Notes under the pieces: generated by a model
Told to the model about the DNA's origin: nothing
Seen by the model: the letters and a program-made list of their open reading frames with translations, nothing else
Database searches by the model: none
Assembly: GCA_963775875.1 (NCBI GenBank)
Contig: CAVZKP010000025.1
Location: 1-64,000, forward strand
Direction of reading: 5' to 3'
DNA length: 64,000 nucleotides
From: AP-15 sp963775875
GTDB lineage: Bacteria; Pseudomonadota; Alphaproteobacteria; ATCC43930; CGMCC-115725
Position numbers and translations under genes: made by a program
In this document: one piece after another, positions 8,584 through 17,915 of the stretch
Position numbering within the stretch: the stretch's first letter is position 1
How the letters are laid out: each line of letters begins with the position of its first letter

Positions 8584-10150
8584 TCAGCAGCGAAGGCGAT
8601 CCTCGATCACTTGCCGCATGCTGGCATCTTGCTCAATGAGCACGCAATCAAAGTTCCGGTTGCGTGCGGCGACGCCGGTGCTACCGGTGCCGGCGAACGG
8701 ATCAAGGATGCGTCCACCACCCGGACAGACCAGGGTGCAGATGTCTTCCATCAGCGGGATTGGTTTGACGCTGGGATGGTCGGATTGGTGATCGGCCTTC
8801 CGCGCCTTGCGGTGGGTGAACATGGCGCTGGGCCAGTCGCCGTAACGGTCTTGCAAAGCACCGACGTTGAGGGCACCGGTCCCCCACATCCGCACGTTGT
8901 CGATCATCCGTTTCGTAGCAATCGGCTTCTGCGCCAGCAGGACCGGTTCTAGGCAGGGTTTGAGAGTGTTGACGCCATAGTCAGTACCCCCTCCAGTCCT
9001 GCGCCTCTGGCGAGACGTGGCGGGCGTGCTTGGCGAAGTTGACGTGCGATCGGTTCTGCGCCCCGTGATCGACGTTGGCGGTCGTGAACCCCGAACCGCG
9101 CCGCAGGCCGATGATCTCGCGCTCCGCCAGATTGTCGCGATCGAACAGTTCGGCGAGGTTGATCGGCTTCGGTAAGCCATCGCGGAACCGCCAGCCCATG
9201 AACGGATAGAGATCGAATCCGGCCGCCTCGCAAGCGGTTGCGGCGCGATGGTACAGCCTTGGTGCGGCGAACAGTGCGATGAAGCCGCCCGGCTTGAGCG
9301 CCCGAAAGAAGCGGTGCCACAGTTCGGGGGAGAAGGCGATGTCGGTGTCCCATCTATAGCCGTGCAGCGAGATCGCATAGGGTGGGTCGGTGACGATCGC
9401 ATCATAGACGTTTTCCTCCTGCTCGATGAGATCGAAGCACTTGCCGATCCGGACCTCGATCGTGGAAGTGCGTTCCGGCTGGGGTGGCGGGCTGACGAGG
9501 CGCGGCATTTTGGCGCCAAACCAGCCGGCAACGGCGCGAAACAAGCTCGCCGGGGGTTTGTTTTCGTGCCTCAATTCTGCGAGTTCGTCCTTGGTCTCGT
9601 CCAGTTCGACGGTCAATAGCGTTGACTTTTCGCGCTCCAGGCGGTTCTGCAATTCCAACCGCTCGACCCGCGCCCTGAGCGCCGTCACGTCGCTCGGCAA
9701 CGGCTCCCCAGCAATGAGCGGGGGTGACGGATCAAGCGGGATGGCTGGCCCCAACTTGCCGATCACCCCGGCCATCCGTAGGCAGCGCTTGTAGCCCGGC
9801 ACGATGAACGGGACGCAGCGCTTGCGGCAGGATTCCTCGTGATCCTGGAGCACTTTGACCACGCGAGGCCAAAACACCCACAATTTCATGTGCAGGCGAG
9901 CATCGGGATAGGCCAAGTTCACCACCCGCCGAAACAAGTGCGTCTGTTCGGCGAAGGTGGTGACAAGTTTGCTGGCCGCGACTAGCAATCCGCCCCATTC
10001 ACGCCGCGCGATTAGAGAGCCCAGCGTTCCTCGCTTCAACTGTTGGAGCGTCGCGCCGCGCAACGCCGCGATGATATCGTCCAAGGTCCAGCCATCGTAG
10101 CGACCAGTGGCATACACAGGAAGTTCATGGGTTCTGGCAATATCGTTCAT
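8584..10150 (-). pseudogene. DNA methyltransferase with N-terminal extension, one frameshift
   Basis: The first ~230 residues form an extra domain: YDGWTLDDIIAALRGATL, WVFWPRVVKVLQDHEESC, and a coiled stretch RLELQNRLEREKSTLLTVEL. The methyltransferase follows, with YDAIVTDPPYAISLHGYRW as motif IV and WHRFFRALKPGGFIALFAA. At ~8988, in GGAGGGGGTAC, the frame ends (DWRGY stop). The +1 frame continues YGVNTLKPCLEPVLLAQKP, HPSVKPIPLMEDICTL and the AdoMet motif RILDPFAGTGSTGVAA. The enzyme is therefore split only by one base in a G5 run. A permuted N6-adenine-type enzyme is likely. Either the gene is dead, the base is an assembly error, or the frame is switched by slippage. Confidence 0.8.
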
Positions 10151-10198
10151 GCTTCCGACCGAATCCTCGCCGCGGTTACCTGATGTCGTTGTCCTACC

Positions 10199-10357
10199 TT
10201 ACCGGTCGAATTGCCCGCCCCCGCCACCGAGATCGCCACGCTCGCTGCTGTTGCTCGAACTAACCAATAGCGCCACGATGAGCTTGACGCCGCGAACCCG
10301 ATGGACACGATCTATTTGGCGCATCGCGCGCCTTGTCCGCACGACGTCAAACGACAT
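10199..10357 (-). CDS. Very small protein upstream of the methyltransferase
   Basis: ATG at 10357 has GGAG seven bases before it and opens a 52-codon frame (MSFDVVRTRRAMRQIDRVHR, then GVKLIVALLVSSSNSSERG and a Gly run). It ends 49 bases before the methyltransferase start, so it could be a leader gene of the same transcript. No family recognised. The Gly/Ser tail could equally be non-coding. Confidence 0.3.
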   Translation of the reverse strand: MSFDVVRTRRAMRQIDRVHRVRGVKLIVALLVSSSNSSERGDLGGGGGQFDR

Positions 10358-10426
10358 GGCGTTGCTCCGTTGATAAAATTGCAGCGTCCTGTTCAGGGCC
10401 ACCGCGATGTGCAGAAGCTATGAAGA

Positions 10427-10836
10427 TCAGCGGGCCGAGGTCAACGCAGAATCTTGCCTGTTGCGCATTTTTCTCGAGACGCACTGCTGATAGGCCGGTG
10501 CAAAGTTCAGGTGCGAACAAGTCAGGAGGTGCGCCACCTGAACTTCTTCTTCAGCACACCATCCGCGCGCGGGTGTACATGTGTTCGCCCAGGATAGTTT
10601 GCCATCGGAGTTCACGGTCGCGGTGCCGAAGACACGTTCCGCCTCGAATACGCCCTGCGCGTGATGGCGCAGAGCGCGATGTCGAAAGTCACACATGAAC
10701 TCCTTGCTGGCGTCGAACCAGTTATGGAGAGGGTAGTCCTCGGGCTTGCCGCCACTCCCTGCTGCGGCGGCGGCAGAAGATCAGCTTGCCCTGGTTGCCG
10801 GATGAGCCGCCGCAGCATCCGCAGCCAGCTTGCACT
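10427..10836 (-). pseudogene. DUF6915-like protein with one internal stop
   Basis: One continuous frame reads AHPATRAS, stop (TGA at 10781-10783), then SGGKPEDYPLHNWFDASKEF, FRHRALRHHAQGVFEAERVF and GTATVNSDGK. This matches the layout of small DUF6915 proteins (AHP... GGKPEDY..W.DA.K....HRALRHH..G.F..E..FG....NSDG). The normal GEQHV-containing tail is not recognisable after ~10500, so the 3' end is degenerate too. The family is found on alphaproteobacterial mobile elements, with unknown function. The TGA is not followed by a Cys or a plausible SECIS, so it is treated as a nonsense mutation. Confidence 0.6.
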
Positions 10837-11372
10837 GCCCTGGTCGTGATCTTACACGATCGGTACGGCGATGTCGCCGACCAGGGCTCGGAGGGATGGA
10901 GTCGGCCACCAATTTGTGCCTCTGTGTCCCCCCGATCCAGCCCAGTATCGCCAACACGACGTGGGACAACACCGTACTGATCGTCCCCCACAACACCTTA
11001 CTGATCGTCCCCCTGAGTGTCCGTCCGGCGACACGGGAGACCGCAGCGCGGAGTTGATCCACGTGTCAAGGTGTGGTGTTGCCGCAGCGCATACGAATAT
11101 CCACTACATTTGATGCTAGCCTAAACTAGGCACATAGTTCGTGGAGACAGATTTCCAGCTCCAGCGGGGGCCACGAACTCTTACGACAAAGTTTCACTAC
11201 ATTAGAATCATAGAAGCCGCCCGCAGTAGTTCGACGAGATAGCGAACTATAGCGATAACCACGAACTCTTAGCCCAAAATATTTCCGGGGTAGTACTTGC
11301 GTGCCAGCGCGCACTAAATAGATAGACCAGGCGTGCAGTTGAACCGAACCTGTTACTAAGAAGGGAACCATC
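10837..11372. promoter_or_regulatory. Intergenic region with CCACGAACT and CACTACATT repeats
   Basis: No gene is supported. CCACGAACTCTTA occurs at 11171-11183 and 11259-11271, and its inverted relative TAGTTCGTGG at 11135-11144. CACTACATT followed by T/A and GA occurs at 11102 and 11195. The repeats sit 100-270 bases upstream of the small gene at 11373 and could be operators or part of a duplicated control region. GAAGGGAACCATC precedes the ATG of that gene. Confidence 0.35.
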
Positions 11373-11702
11373 ATGAGCGATCCTCTGACACCAGAGCAGC
11401 AGATCATTGAAGTTCTGAAGGACGTGTCGCGCGACGATGCGTACCAGCTGTTGGCCGCCCTCATGCACACTCTGTTGGACCTAATGGCGGACCGCCAAGT
11501 GGACATGCTACTCATCTTCTTCGTTACGCATGCGTGGGAGTCGCGTGCGGCACGCGCCGAGGGGCGGACTCCAAACTTCGCCACTAGGTACCAGCTGACC
11601 CAGTATGCCGATCTTAAAAGCAATCAGACGGGGAGCCACATCAAGGTGAGTGTTACGCCGCGCATCACTCTGCGCCGGCATGAATGGGACCATCTCGCCT
11701 AG
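11373..11702 (+). CDS. Small protein of unknown function
   Basis: A 109-residue protein starting MSDPLTPEQQIIEVLKDVSR, with a helical middle (DAYQLLAALMHTLLDLMAD, VDMLLIFFVTHAWESRAARA) and a basic tail. AAGGGA lies upstream of the ATG. The opposite strand also has a long frame (11126-11623), but it is Ser/Arg-rich and has no plausible initiation signal. The repeats upstream suggest regulated expression. No family recognised. Confidence 0.5.
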   Translation: MSDPLTPEQQIIEVLKDVSRDDAYQLLAALMHTLLDLMADRQVDMLLIFFVTHAWESRAARAEGRTPNFATRYQLTQYADLKSNQTGSHIKVSVTPRITLRRHEWDHLA

Positions 11703-11807
11703 ACCAGATGTTCGCCCGAGATAGGGGGACCCGTCTCACAGTGTGGGGATGCGTTGTGCCAGTGCTTGTGGTTCGTCGGGCACCTGATCAGGTTGCCCGC
11801 GCGGACT

Positions 11808-12300
11808 TCAACGACCGGTCTGCGCCGGCATTGGGTCGACCTGTATCGATGGTCGGGACAGACCGTCTACGAAAACGTCGAGCAGGCGCAGCACGCTCGC
11901 CTGCCAGGCGGGCTGGTCGTGCAGGTAGCACATGCCCACCAGGGCCCGCAGGAGGTCCTCCAAGCTGATATCGGCACGGATCTCGCCCGCCGCGACGGCG
12001 CGGTCCAGCAACGCGCCCGCCGCCTTGGTCAGGCGCTCGAACGAATAGGCGGAGAGCTCCGAGGAGCTGTTCACCGCCAGAGCGAGCGCCGCCGACATGC
12101 CCTTCTTGGTGGCGACGAATTCCACGTTCGAGCGCAGCCAGCGGCGCAGCGCGTCCACCGGAGATGCTTCGGTCTTCAACTGTTCGGCAAGATCGGCGAG
12201 TTGCTCCACCTCGCGCCGATAGACCGCCTCAAACAGCGCTTCGCGGGTCGGGAAATGCCGGTACAGCGTGCCGATGCCGATGCCGACGCCGACGCCGGCA
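11808..12300 (-). pseudogene. TetR-family regulator lacking its DNA-binding N-terminus
   Basis: The frame reads IGTLYRHFPTREALFEAVY (end of the TetR HTH), then RREVEQLADLAEQLKTEASP, VDALRRWLRSNVEFVATKKG and SLEDLLRALVGMCYLHDQPA. This is the usual ligand-binding half of TetR regulators with an SbtR-like C-terminal domain. Upstream of GVGVGIGIGTLYRHF the homology stops where xanthine dehydrogenase sequence begins on the other strand (~12301). Helices 1 and 2 of the HTH are missing and the product cannot bind DNA normally. It is part of a scrambled block (11808-13143). Confidence 0.8.
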
Positions 12301-13143
12301 AGTATCGCTGGAGAGCTTCCACCGTCTATCTGACGACACGCCAGAGCGCGAAAGTGCGCTGGAGCCGGGCGAGCTGATCGTCGCCGTCGCCTGCCGGCCG
12401 AGGCCGCTGGGTTCTCCGCGCATGCCCGCTATCTGAAGGTGCGCGAGCGCACGTCGTACACCTTCGCGGTGGTGTCGGCCGCCGCGGCATTGCGGATCGA
12501 GCTCGCGCGGCGGATCGTGGCTCGGGCTCTCACATTGGCCGCTGCGGGCACGCCGGATCGTGTGCCGGCGCTGCCGGCTTCTCCCTTCGCCCCCCTTCCC
12601 GGAGCTCTCGTGCATGTCTGATATCCCGCTTACCCCAGCTCCGGCTCTTGAGCGGCACGGCTCCAATATCGGCCAGCCGATGACCCGCCGTGACGGCATC
12701 CTGAAGGTCACGAGCGGCGCGCGCTACGCGGCCGATCTTGAAGGCGTTATCGCCGGATGGCGTCGCACCAGCGAGCGCTGCCTCGGCTGCGCGGCGGAAG
12801 GCAGCGCCATCCGGCCCGCGTGCCAGCCAGCACCGCCTCCGCCGCGCGTGCGCGCCACGGCTTCAGCGCGACGCCGCCAAGCGCGATGCGCGCATAGGCG
12901 ATGGCGCCGGCCTCGCCGCCCGGCATGCTTCGCCGCTCTGGCGGTGGCTAGCATCGCGCATGGCCAGGTCACCTTCCTGGACCTCTCGGCGGCGAAGGCG
13001 CATCCGGGCGTGGTCGAGGTCATGACGCCCAACAACAAGCCGAAGCTGGCGCTGGACCAGACGCGAAGCTGCACCCATTCATGTTCCGGCTCGATCTACT
13101 GCAGAACGACCGGGTGCGTGCGGCCGCCGTCGATATCTTTACC
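12301..13143 (+). pseudogene. Scrambled remnants of a xanthine dehydrogenase-type operon (FAD and Mo subunits)
   Basis: Pieces of two genes are interleaved. The FAD subunit gives LEPGELIVAVACRP, YLKVRERTSYTFAVVSAAAA (plus strand, to ~12501) and ELARRIVARALTLAAAGTP (12501-12560). Its missing middle (AIAYARIALGGVALKPWRA, then GDNAFKI) is found inverted at 12908-12741 on the minus strand. The Mo subunit begins MSDIPLTPAPALERHG at 12614, reads GQPMTRRDGILKVTSGARYA to ~12739, is interrupted by that inverted piece, and resumes with PPGML near 12908, VTFLDLSAAKAHPGVVEVM and FMFRLDLLQNDRVR to ~13140. Several small frame changes add to the damage. Both are molybdenum hydroxylase subunits. None is functional here. 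Confidence 0.75.
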
Positions 13144-13349
13144 CCGTCCGACGTCAGCCTACTCTAGTGATGGTTCAGTCCGGTCGCGACGGGTACGCCC
13201 TTCTGCGATGTTCACTCGGGCAATCGCACGACGGTTGCCATCGTGCCGCTGAACCCACGACGACCACCACATCCTGCTCGAGGTCGTAGATCCAAACCGG
13301 CGCCTTCGTTCTGTTTCTGTCCTGCTGCGGGGCGGCACCATCGAGCCGC

Positions 13350-13735
13350 GGGCTCGGACTAATGTGCTTCTCCGCATGCTCGGCTATTACGTCAAGTGGC
13401 ATTTGTGCGGAGCTGGGCACCAATTCTCTTCCATGAACACGATGCATGATGCGCAGGCGGGAGCTGAGATGGATCGATTTCATCGAACGGAATGCCCGCG
13501 GGCCCGGGGCAGGTTCTTGCAGGTCGTGGATGGTGTCTTCTGTGTTCATCGTATTCACCGGCAGCTGATGGGATGAGGTAGAGGCCGTCGAGCCGGTTCA
13601 GGCAATGCTGTCGCGCTTGCGGCTGTAGACGAAGCTGTCATCCGTGATCGTCAGCGCGATGTACCTTGCCACCTTATGGCTGTTGATCATGTTGCCGACC
13701 ATCAGGCCGATCTCGGCCGTGGGGTATGGCGGCGA
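13350..13735. pseudogene. IS4/IS1634-like transposase fragments in both orientations
   Basis: Plus strand ~13350-13450 reads PRARTNVLLRMLGYYVKWHL and, one frame on, RSWAPILFHEHDA. These resemble the C-terminal RVRAHVxLCMLAYYVEWHLR...APxLF segment of IS1634-like transposases. Minus strand ~13735-13600 reads EIGLMVGNMINSHKVARYIA, LTITDDSFVYSRKRDSIA and then, shifted, NRLDGLYLI, which resembles an earlier segment (KVAKHF...DGxYVI) of the same type. Two parts of one transposase facing opposite ways mean a local inversion or two insertions. Identification rests on short motifs. Confidence 0.4.
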
Positions 13736-13824
13736 TCATTCGACTAATCTGGTTGGCGATACGCTAGATCTCCGCAGGAATCCGCTATCGGCGGGGCCAG
13801 CAAGCGATGAGCCAAAATTGCGGA

Positions 13825-13878
13825 ACAATGGCTCACTTACTAGTAGGAGTACTTACTAGCGAATGAGCCATTGTTCGT
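13825..13878. repeat. 13-bp perfect inverted repeat with internal direct repeat
   Basis: GAACAATGGCTCA (13825-13837) is repeated inverted as TGAGCCATTGTTC (13866-13878). The 28-base loop contains TTACTAG twice. It lies 50 bases beyond the stop of the 1152-aa gene. No T-run follows on either strand, so it is not a standard terminator. A protein-binding or recombination site is possible. Confidence 0.5.
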
Positions 13879-13927
13879 GCTGCCGCACCCACCAAACAGC
13901 GGCAAGCTGCCCCCGCCGACCAGGACC

Positions 13928-16900
13928 TCATTCCGCCTTGGGTGAATCCAGTGCATGCCGCGCTGCTTCAAGGGTAATATTGGCGGCAAGCAAGACATGA
14001 CGGTGGTGCTTGCCGGATAGACCGAGAGAGACTGGCCGCAGCGGGATCGGTTGGACCGACCAGGGCAGCAAGACTTCATTGGTGCTCCAGACGCGTGCGA
14101 GTTTCGCTTTCTCCGCGGGGTGGCGGCCGAACCACAGCTTTGCAGCATGGCCAGGATCTTCGGCCTCACTCCAGCGTGGCGCACAGACTGTCGCGATATC
14201 GGCCCACAACTTCGGCACAACGCCATGCACCGCCATCTGACTGACTGGCCCGCAGAGTTCGAGAAGATCCTCCCAGCTAATTAGCTCGTGGATGGGAGTC
14301 TGACCGAGATCAACGCCGTTCAGCACGATCACTAGCACTGGATCATCGGCCTTCCGGCGGACGCCCCGGACACGCCCGATCGCCTGCTGCACCTCGGCTT
14401 CACAGATCAACCAGCGGATGGCCTCGACGCGCTCATCGGGATGGCATTCGAATTCCGCCGCACGTCCGGTGCCGTCCGATATCAGGCGCGCGCTTGCCCG
14501 AATGGGATACCAATCGGATACCGTTTGGACGTCGCTCGCAAAGATGATCGACGTCATCCGCTCCACCTCGGCAGGTGGTGGCAACTGTCGGCTGACGACG
14601 ATCGCCGCGGACACGCTGCGAAAGCTGTCGACGCCGCGCAGTGCCCCGAAGTTGGCGACATCCCAGGCGCCAGGGATCAGCCCTTGGACCTGCATCTGGG
14701 CGATCATTGCCTTGGGTCCAACCAGCAGTCCTGTGCCGCCTACAGCCTTCCCTGCCACCTGCATCACCTCAGCGACACGACGCTGATTGGCCAGTGCAGC
14801 CTTGCCCGACGCGACACCGGCACGCGCAATCATCGAAGTGTAGCCGAACACCCGATCGTGGACCTGTATGACGCGCATGTGCGGGGCGGCCGCTTGGACA
14901 TCGGCCAGGCGTGTGATTGGCCCCAACCATCGCTCTGCGACACTCAACCTGGCCGTTGCGTCAAGATAGAGCAGTGGGCAGTCTATCCACGTTGGATGGA
15001 GCATCTCCCGCCAGCGCAATCGAACACCTCGTACACCGTTTGAATGCGAACATTCAATGGCGGACGGATGAGCCTTTCTCGTACCGACGTCAGCCAGTAC
15101 AGCGAGGAACCGCTGGACACCCCGCAACATACTTGCGCGCGCGATATAAGGCGCAAGCGCTTCTGCCATTGCCGGGGCATCAACCCCGGGCGAAATCACC
15201 TTGGTGGCCTTTTCAAAGCCGCGCCAGAGTATGCGTATGACGGTCTCGAAGCTTTGAAAATCGATGTTATCCTCCGACCGTAGTGCCGGGGCACCCTGAT
15301 GCAGTCGTTCTATGACCTGCTGCCCAAATCTCAGGACCCCGCCGACAGTGGTTGCCACTAAGCCAGGCTCCTCGTCGTCGCGGATGGGCACCTCCCATTG
15401 AGCGGGATCAAGCCAGTCCAGCGGCACGTGAAAACCATCGCCGTCGAAACCGCCAAGAAAGCTAAGGAACGGTGCTTCATCGAGGACTAGGAGGTCGAAG
15501 GCAGGCGGGTGCGCGGCATAGGGCCGCCCACCCACCTGAAATTTGACCGCCTTCCGCTGCATGACACCTGGTACGGCCTTAGTCAGCATAGCGGCCGGGA
15601 CGATCCAAATCGGCGGGTCTGCCTGACGCTGTCGCAGGTAAGCGCAGGCACCGCCCGCCTCGGGATGATGTGGGCATACGCTGCTGCGCTTGGACGACCC
15701 GCACAGACTGCCGATGTCTCCCCCGGCAAGTTGCACCAGATTGGTTTCCGCTGGGCGGCGGCACATTGTGAAGCTGGGATCGGCTGGATCCGGTTGGCTA
15801 ATCCCGCGCCAAACCCGAGCGATCTCGCGCTGCGCCGCCCTGTTGAACCTCCGACAGACATCATCGGCGAGCTTGTGTTCGGGTACGACATAGGCAATCC
15901 GATACGGGTGATTACGGGCTTGCTCAGCAATTATCTCGGCAATCGCAGCCTCGCTCTTGCCGATCCCGGCTCCCACCAGCACAGCGACACGCTGGGACCA
16001 GATCCCTCGTTCCGGATAGCCTTCTCCAAACCTCGCTTGGGCTTCCCGCCAAAACGCGTCTCGCATCTTCAACAGAGCTGGCAATCGAGCCAAAAATGCG
16101 TTGATCGCATCACGGGCGTCACCCGCCGCGGCATCGGCGGATTTCCTAGGTAGTTCATGGGGCGGTGCGACCTCATGCTGGACCATAGAGGCCCGCGCGG
16201 CGTTGGTAGCCTGATCTATCTGCCGAATATCGGCGGCCATACCCGGGAGGGCCGAGATCTGCTCCATGATGTAATCAAAAGGATGCAGCGCATCATCGCG
16301 CGGCGCCTGTAGAATGGCGTTGGCGAAGACGGCTTCCATTCTCGCCGTATCTGCCGGGTCCGGATGTGCGCGGACCCAAGCACCGACAGCGGACAGAATC
16401 GCGTTGTGAAATCCGTGCTTGCCGGGTCCGTCGCCGATCAGCGCGAGCCGTTGCTCAAAGCCCGGCAGCGTCCGCCCAGTCGCACATTCAATTCCAATGG
16501 TGGACTTCACACGTGGAGACAACTCACGGCGCGGTGGCTGCGTCGTCGGCTTTGCCATGATTTCGGCCGGATCAGGTGGACTGACCACATACTTGTGCCC
16601 AGTGAGCCAACCAGTCCGAAAGCGCAGCGGGTCGGTCATGCCGTCCATCAAGATAGGGGGAGCAACGAGGATCTGTTGGACAGCTCCGAATACGGCCGGG
16701 TCTAGCTTGTGCTGGCGCATGTGCGGCCCAATCCAGCGCTTGAGTTCGTGCCGCATCATTGGTCGATCGAGGATGAAGAGCAGGCGCATGTGCAGACCAG
16801 GCTTGAAACCCATACCGGCGGTGAACTGCCACCAGCAACTGACGCCACGAAACGAACCGGGCAACGCCTGGTGGATAAACTCTTCGATCGCAGCTTCCCA

Positions 16901-17386
16901 CGGCACTAAAGAGCTCGGATCATCCGGCGGCCCCTCGTCCTCGAACACCTGGTTGCGCGGATCGAATGCGATAGGGACACAAGCGCCATCGATATCGAAC
17001 AGGACATAGCGTCGCGGCACCTCCACCATAGTGGCAGGACAGGTTGGCCTTGCGTGCAGCAGTCGCCGCATCCTCCGAGGGTTCGCGCTGGCATAGATTG
17101 CACCGCGTACAACGAATTCATCGCTGGCGATGATCCCTAACCCGCGAGCAGCTTGCAGGATGTTGCTGAGATTCAGGGTCCGCGCATGGGCCACCTGATA
17201 TACCCTGCGGCCATCATGTGGTTCCACGAGTACGCGGCGATCAGCTGTACGTCGGATTGTCTTTGCCATGCGTGTGTGCTTGGCAAGCGCGCGTAGTACG
17301 ACTAGGTCAGTGTCTCCAGCGCTGATCAGACAAGACTGATTATCTTCAACGTTGGACCCAATGGGCCCACCAGCATGCTTCGTCAT
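13928..17386 (-). CDS. Large primase/helicase-like replication protein (1152 aa)
   Basis: A single intact 1152-codon gene. The start MTKHAGGPIGSNVEDNQS has AGAGGA upstream. The N-terminal third has primase-like features: RRYVLFDIDGACVPIAFDP near residue 145 and a region GMGFKPGLHMRLLFILDRP. The middle has a P-loop, VAVLVGAGIGKSEAAIAEI (about residue 475), then YVVPEHKLADDVCRRF. A Walker B/DEAx-type box LLVLDEAPFLSFLGGF lies near 640, and a C-terminal helicase motif VI-like EVQQAIGRVRGVRRK near 1010. It is therefore probably a fused primase and SF2-type helicase for element replication. The gene follows 17430-17915 by 43 bases. Exact family not recognised. Confidence 0.7.
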   Translation of the reverse strand: MTKHAGGPIGSNVEDNQSCLISAGDTDLVVLRALAKHTRMAKTIRRTADRRVLVEPHDGRRVYQVAHARTLNLSNILQAARGLGIIASDEFVVRGAIYASANPRRMRRLLHARPTCPATMVEVPRRYVLFDIDGACVPIAFDPRNQVFEDEGPPDDPSSLVPWEAAIEEFIHQALPGSFRGVSCWWQFTAGMGFKPGLHMRLLFILDRPMMRHELKRWIGPHMRQHKLDPAVFGAVQQILVAPPILMDGMTDPLRFRTGWLTGHKYVVSPPDPAEIMAKPTTQPPRRELSPRVKSTIGIECATGRTLPGFEQRLALIGDGPGKHGFHNAILSAVGAWVRAHPDPADTARMEAVFANAILQAPRDDALHPFDYIMEQISALPGMAADIRQIDQATNAARASMVQHEVAPPHELPRKSADAAAGDARDAINAFLARLPALLKMRDAFWREAQARFGEGYPERGIWSQRVAVLVGAGIGKSEAAIAEIIAEQARNHPYRIAYVVPEHKLADDVCRRFNRAAQREIARVWRGISQPDPADPSFTMCRRPAETNLVQLAGGDIGSLCGSSKRSSVCPHHPEAGGACAYLRQRQADPPIWIVPAAMLTKAVPGVMQRKAVKFQVGGRPYAAHPPAFDLLVLDEAPFLSFLGGFDGDGFHVPLDWLDPAQWEVPIRDDEEPGLVATTVGGVLRFGQQVIERLHQGAPALRSEDNIDFQSFETVIRILWRGFEKATKVISPGVDAPAMAEALAPYIARASMLRGVQRFLAVLADVGTRKAHPSAIECSHSNGVRGVRLRWREMLHPTWIDCPLLYLDATARLSVAERWLGPITRLADVQAAAPHMRVIQVHDRVFGYTSMIARAGVASGKAALANQRRVAEVMQVAGKAVGGTGLLVGPKAMIAQMQVQGLIPGAWDVANFGALRGVDSFRSVSAAIVVSRQLPPPAEVERMTSIIFASDVQTVSDWYPIRASARLISDGTGRAAEFECHPDERVEAIRWLICEAEVQQAIGRVRGVRRKADDPVLVIVLNGVDLGQTPIHELISWEDLLELCGPVSQMAVHGVVPKLWADIATVCAPRWSEAEDPGHAAKLWFGRHPAEKAKLARVWSTNEVLLPWSVQPIPLRPVSLGLSGKHHRHVLLAANITLEAARHALDSPKAE

Positions 17387-17429
17387 TTCGGTATCCTCTT
17401 CAAGACAAGTGTCCTACAGCCCCCACGCC

Positions 17430-17915
17430 CTACCAAAGCGGGCCTTGTTTGGCAGCGACCTGCTCGGCTACCTTGGCTCGAAGCTTGCGCAGCAGTTGCA
17501 TGGCCCGATGATCGGTCGCCTCGCGGGGCTCAGGGTAAACCTTGTCTGGCTCGGGAATAGCAGTGCACTTAAGGTTCGTCATCGCCGCGGCTTCCTCAAT
17601 GAATCCCGGCCGCGTCACCGCACCAAGCGCTTTGTAGGCGGCACGCACGCCCTGCTCATAGGCAATACCGAGTTCGCACGCTGCCATCGTGTCCGGATCG
17701 TGGGCCTCATGGTCCGCCAGCCAGCAAGCCCGGTATACATCGATCTCTTGCTCGCCCAACGCAGCGTCATAGTCGCGCTCATCGTCTAACTCGATCGAGG
17801 TGAACCCGGCGCGCCACGCGTCGCCGAGTTCGCGGTGCCACTCGTCGGGATCGTCCTCGGTGTACGTGCCGGCGTCCGCGTGCCACGTCAGATATTCGTC
17901 CATTGTTGTCGCCAT
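17430..17915 (-). CDS. Small acidic protein upstream of the large primase/helicase
   Basis: Chosen start MATTMDEYLTWHADAGTYTE with AAGAAG before it; MDEYL is an alternative start. The protein is acidic (DDPDEWHRELGDAWRAGFTS, DDERDYDAALGEQEIDVY) with a basic tail (QLLRKLRAKVAEQVAAKQ). Its start overlaps the end of the upstream frameshifted gene (17888-18118), so three genes, this one, that one and the primase, form one minus-strand operon. No family recognised. Confidence 0.6.
   Translation of the reverse strand: MATTMDEYLTWHADAGTYTEDDPDEWHRELGDAWRAGFTSIELDDERDYDAALGEQEIDVYRACWLADHEAHDPDTMAACELGIAYEQGVRAAYKALGAVTRPGFIEEAAAMTNLKCTAIPEPDKVYPEPREATDHRAMQLLRKLRAKVAEQVAAKQGPLW

Noticed and set aside
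10781..10783. TGA in the DUF6915-like frame as a second selenocysteine codon
   Set aside because: No Cys or redox motif nearby, no plausible hairpin at the right distance, and the family has no known Sec or Cys there.
11126..11623. 165-residue minus-strand frame opposite the small gene at 11373
   Set aside because: No initiation signal and Ser/Arg-rich composition. The plus-strand frame is better formed.
16419..17009. Plus-strand frames across the 1152-aa gene
   Set aside because: Antisense to a single intact coding frame with helicase motifs.
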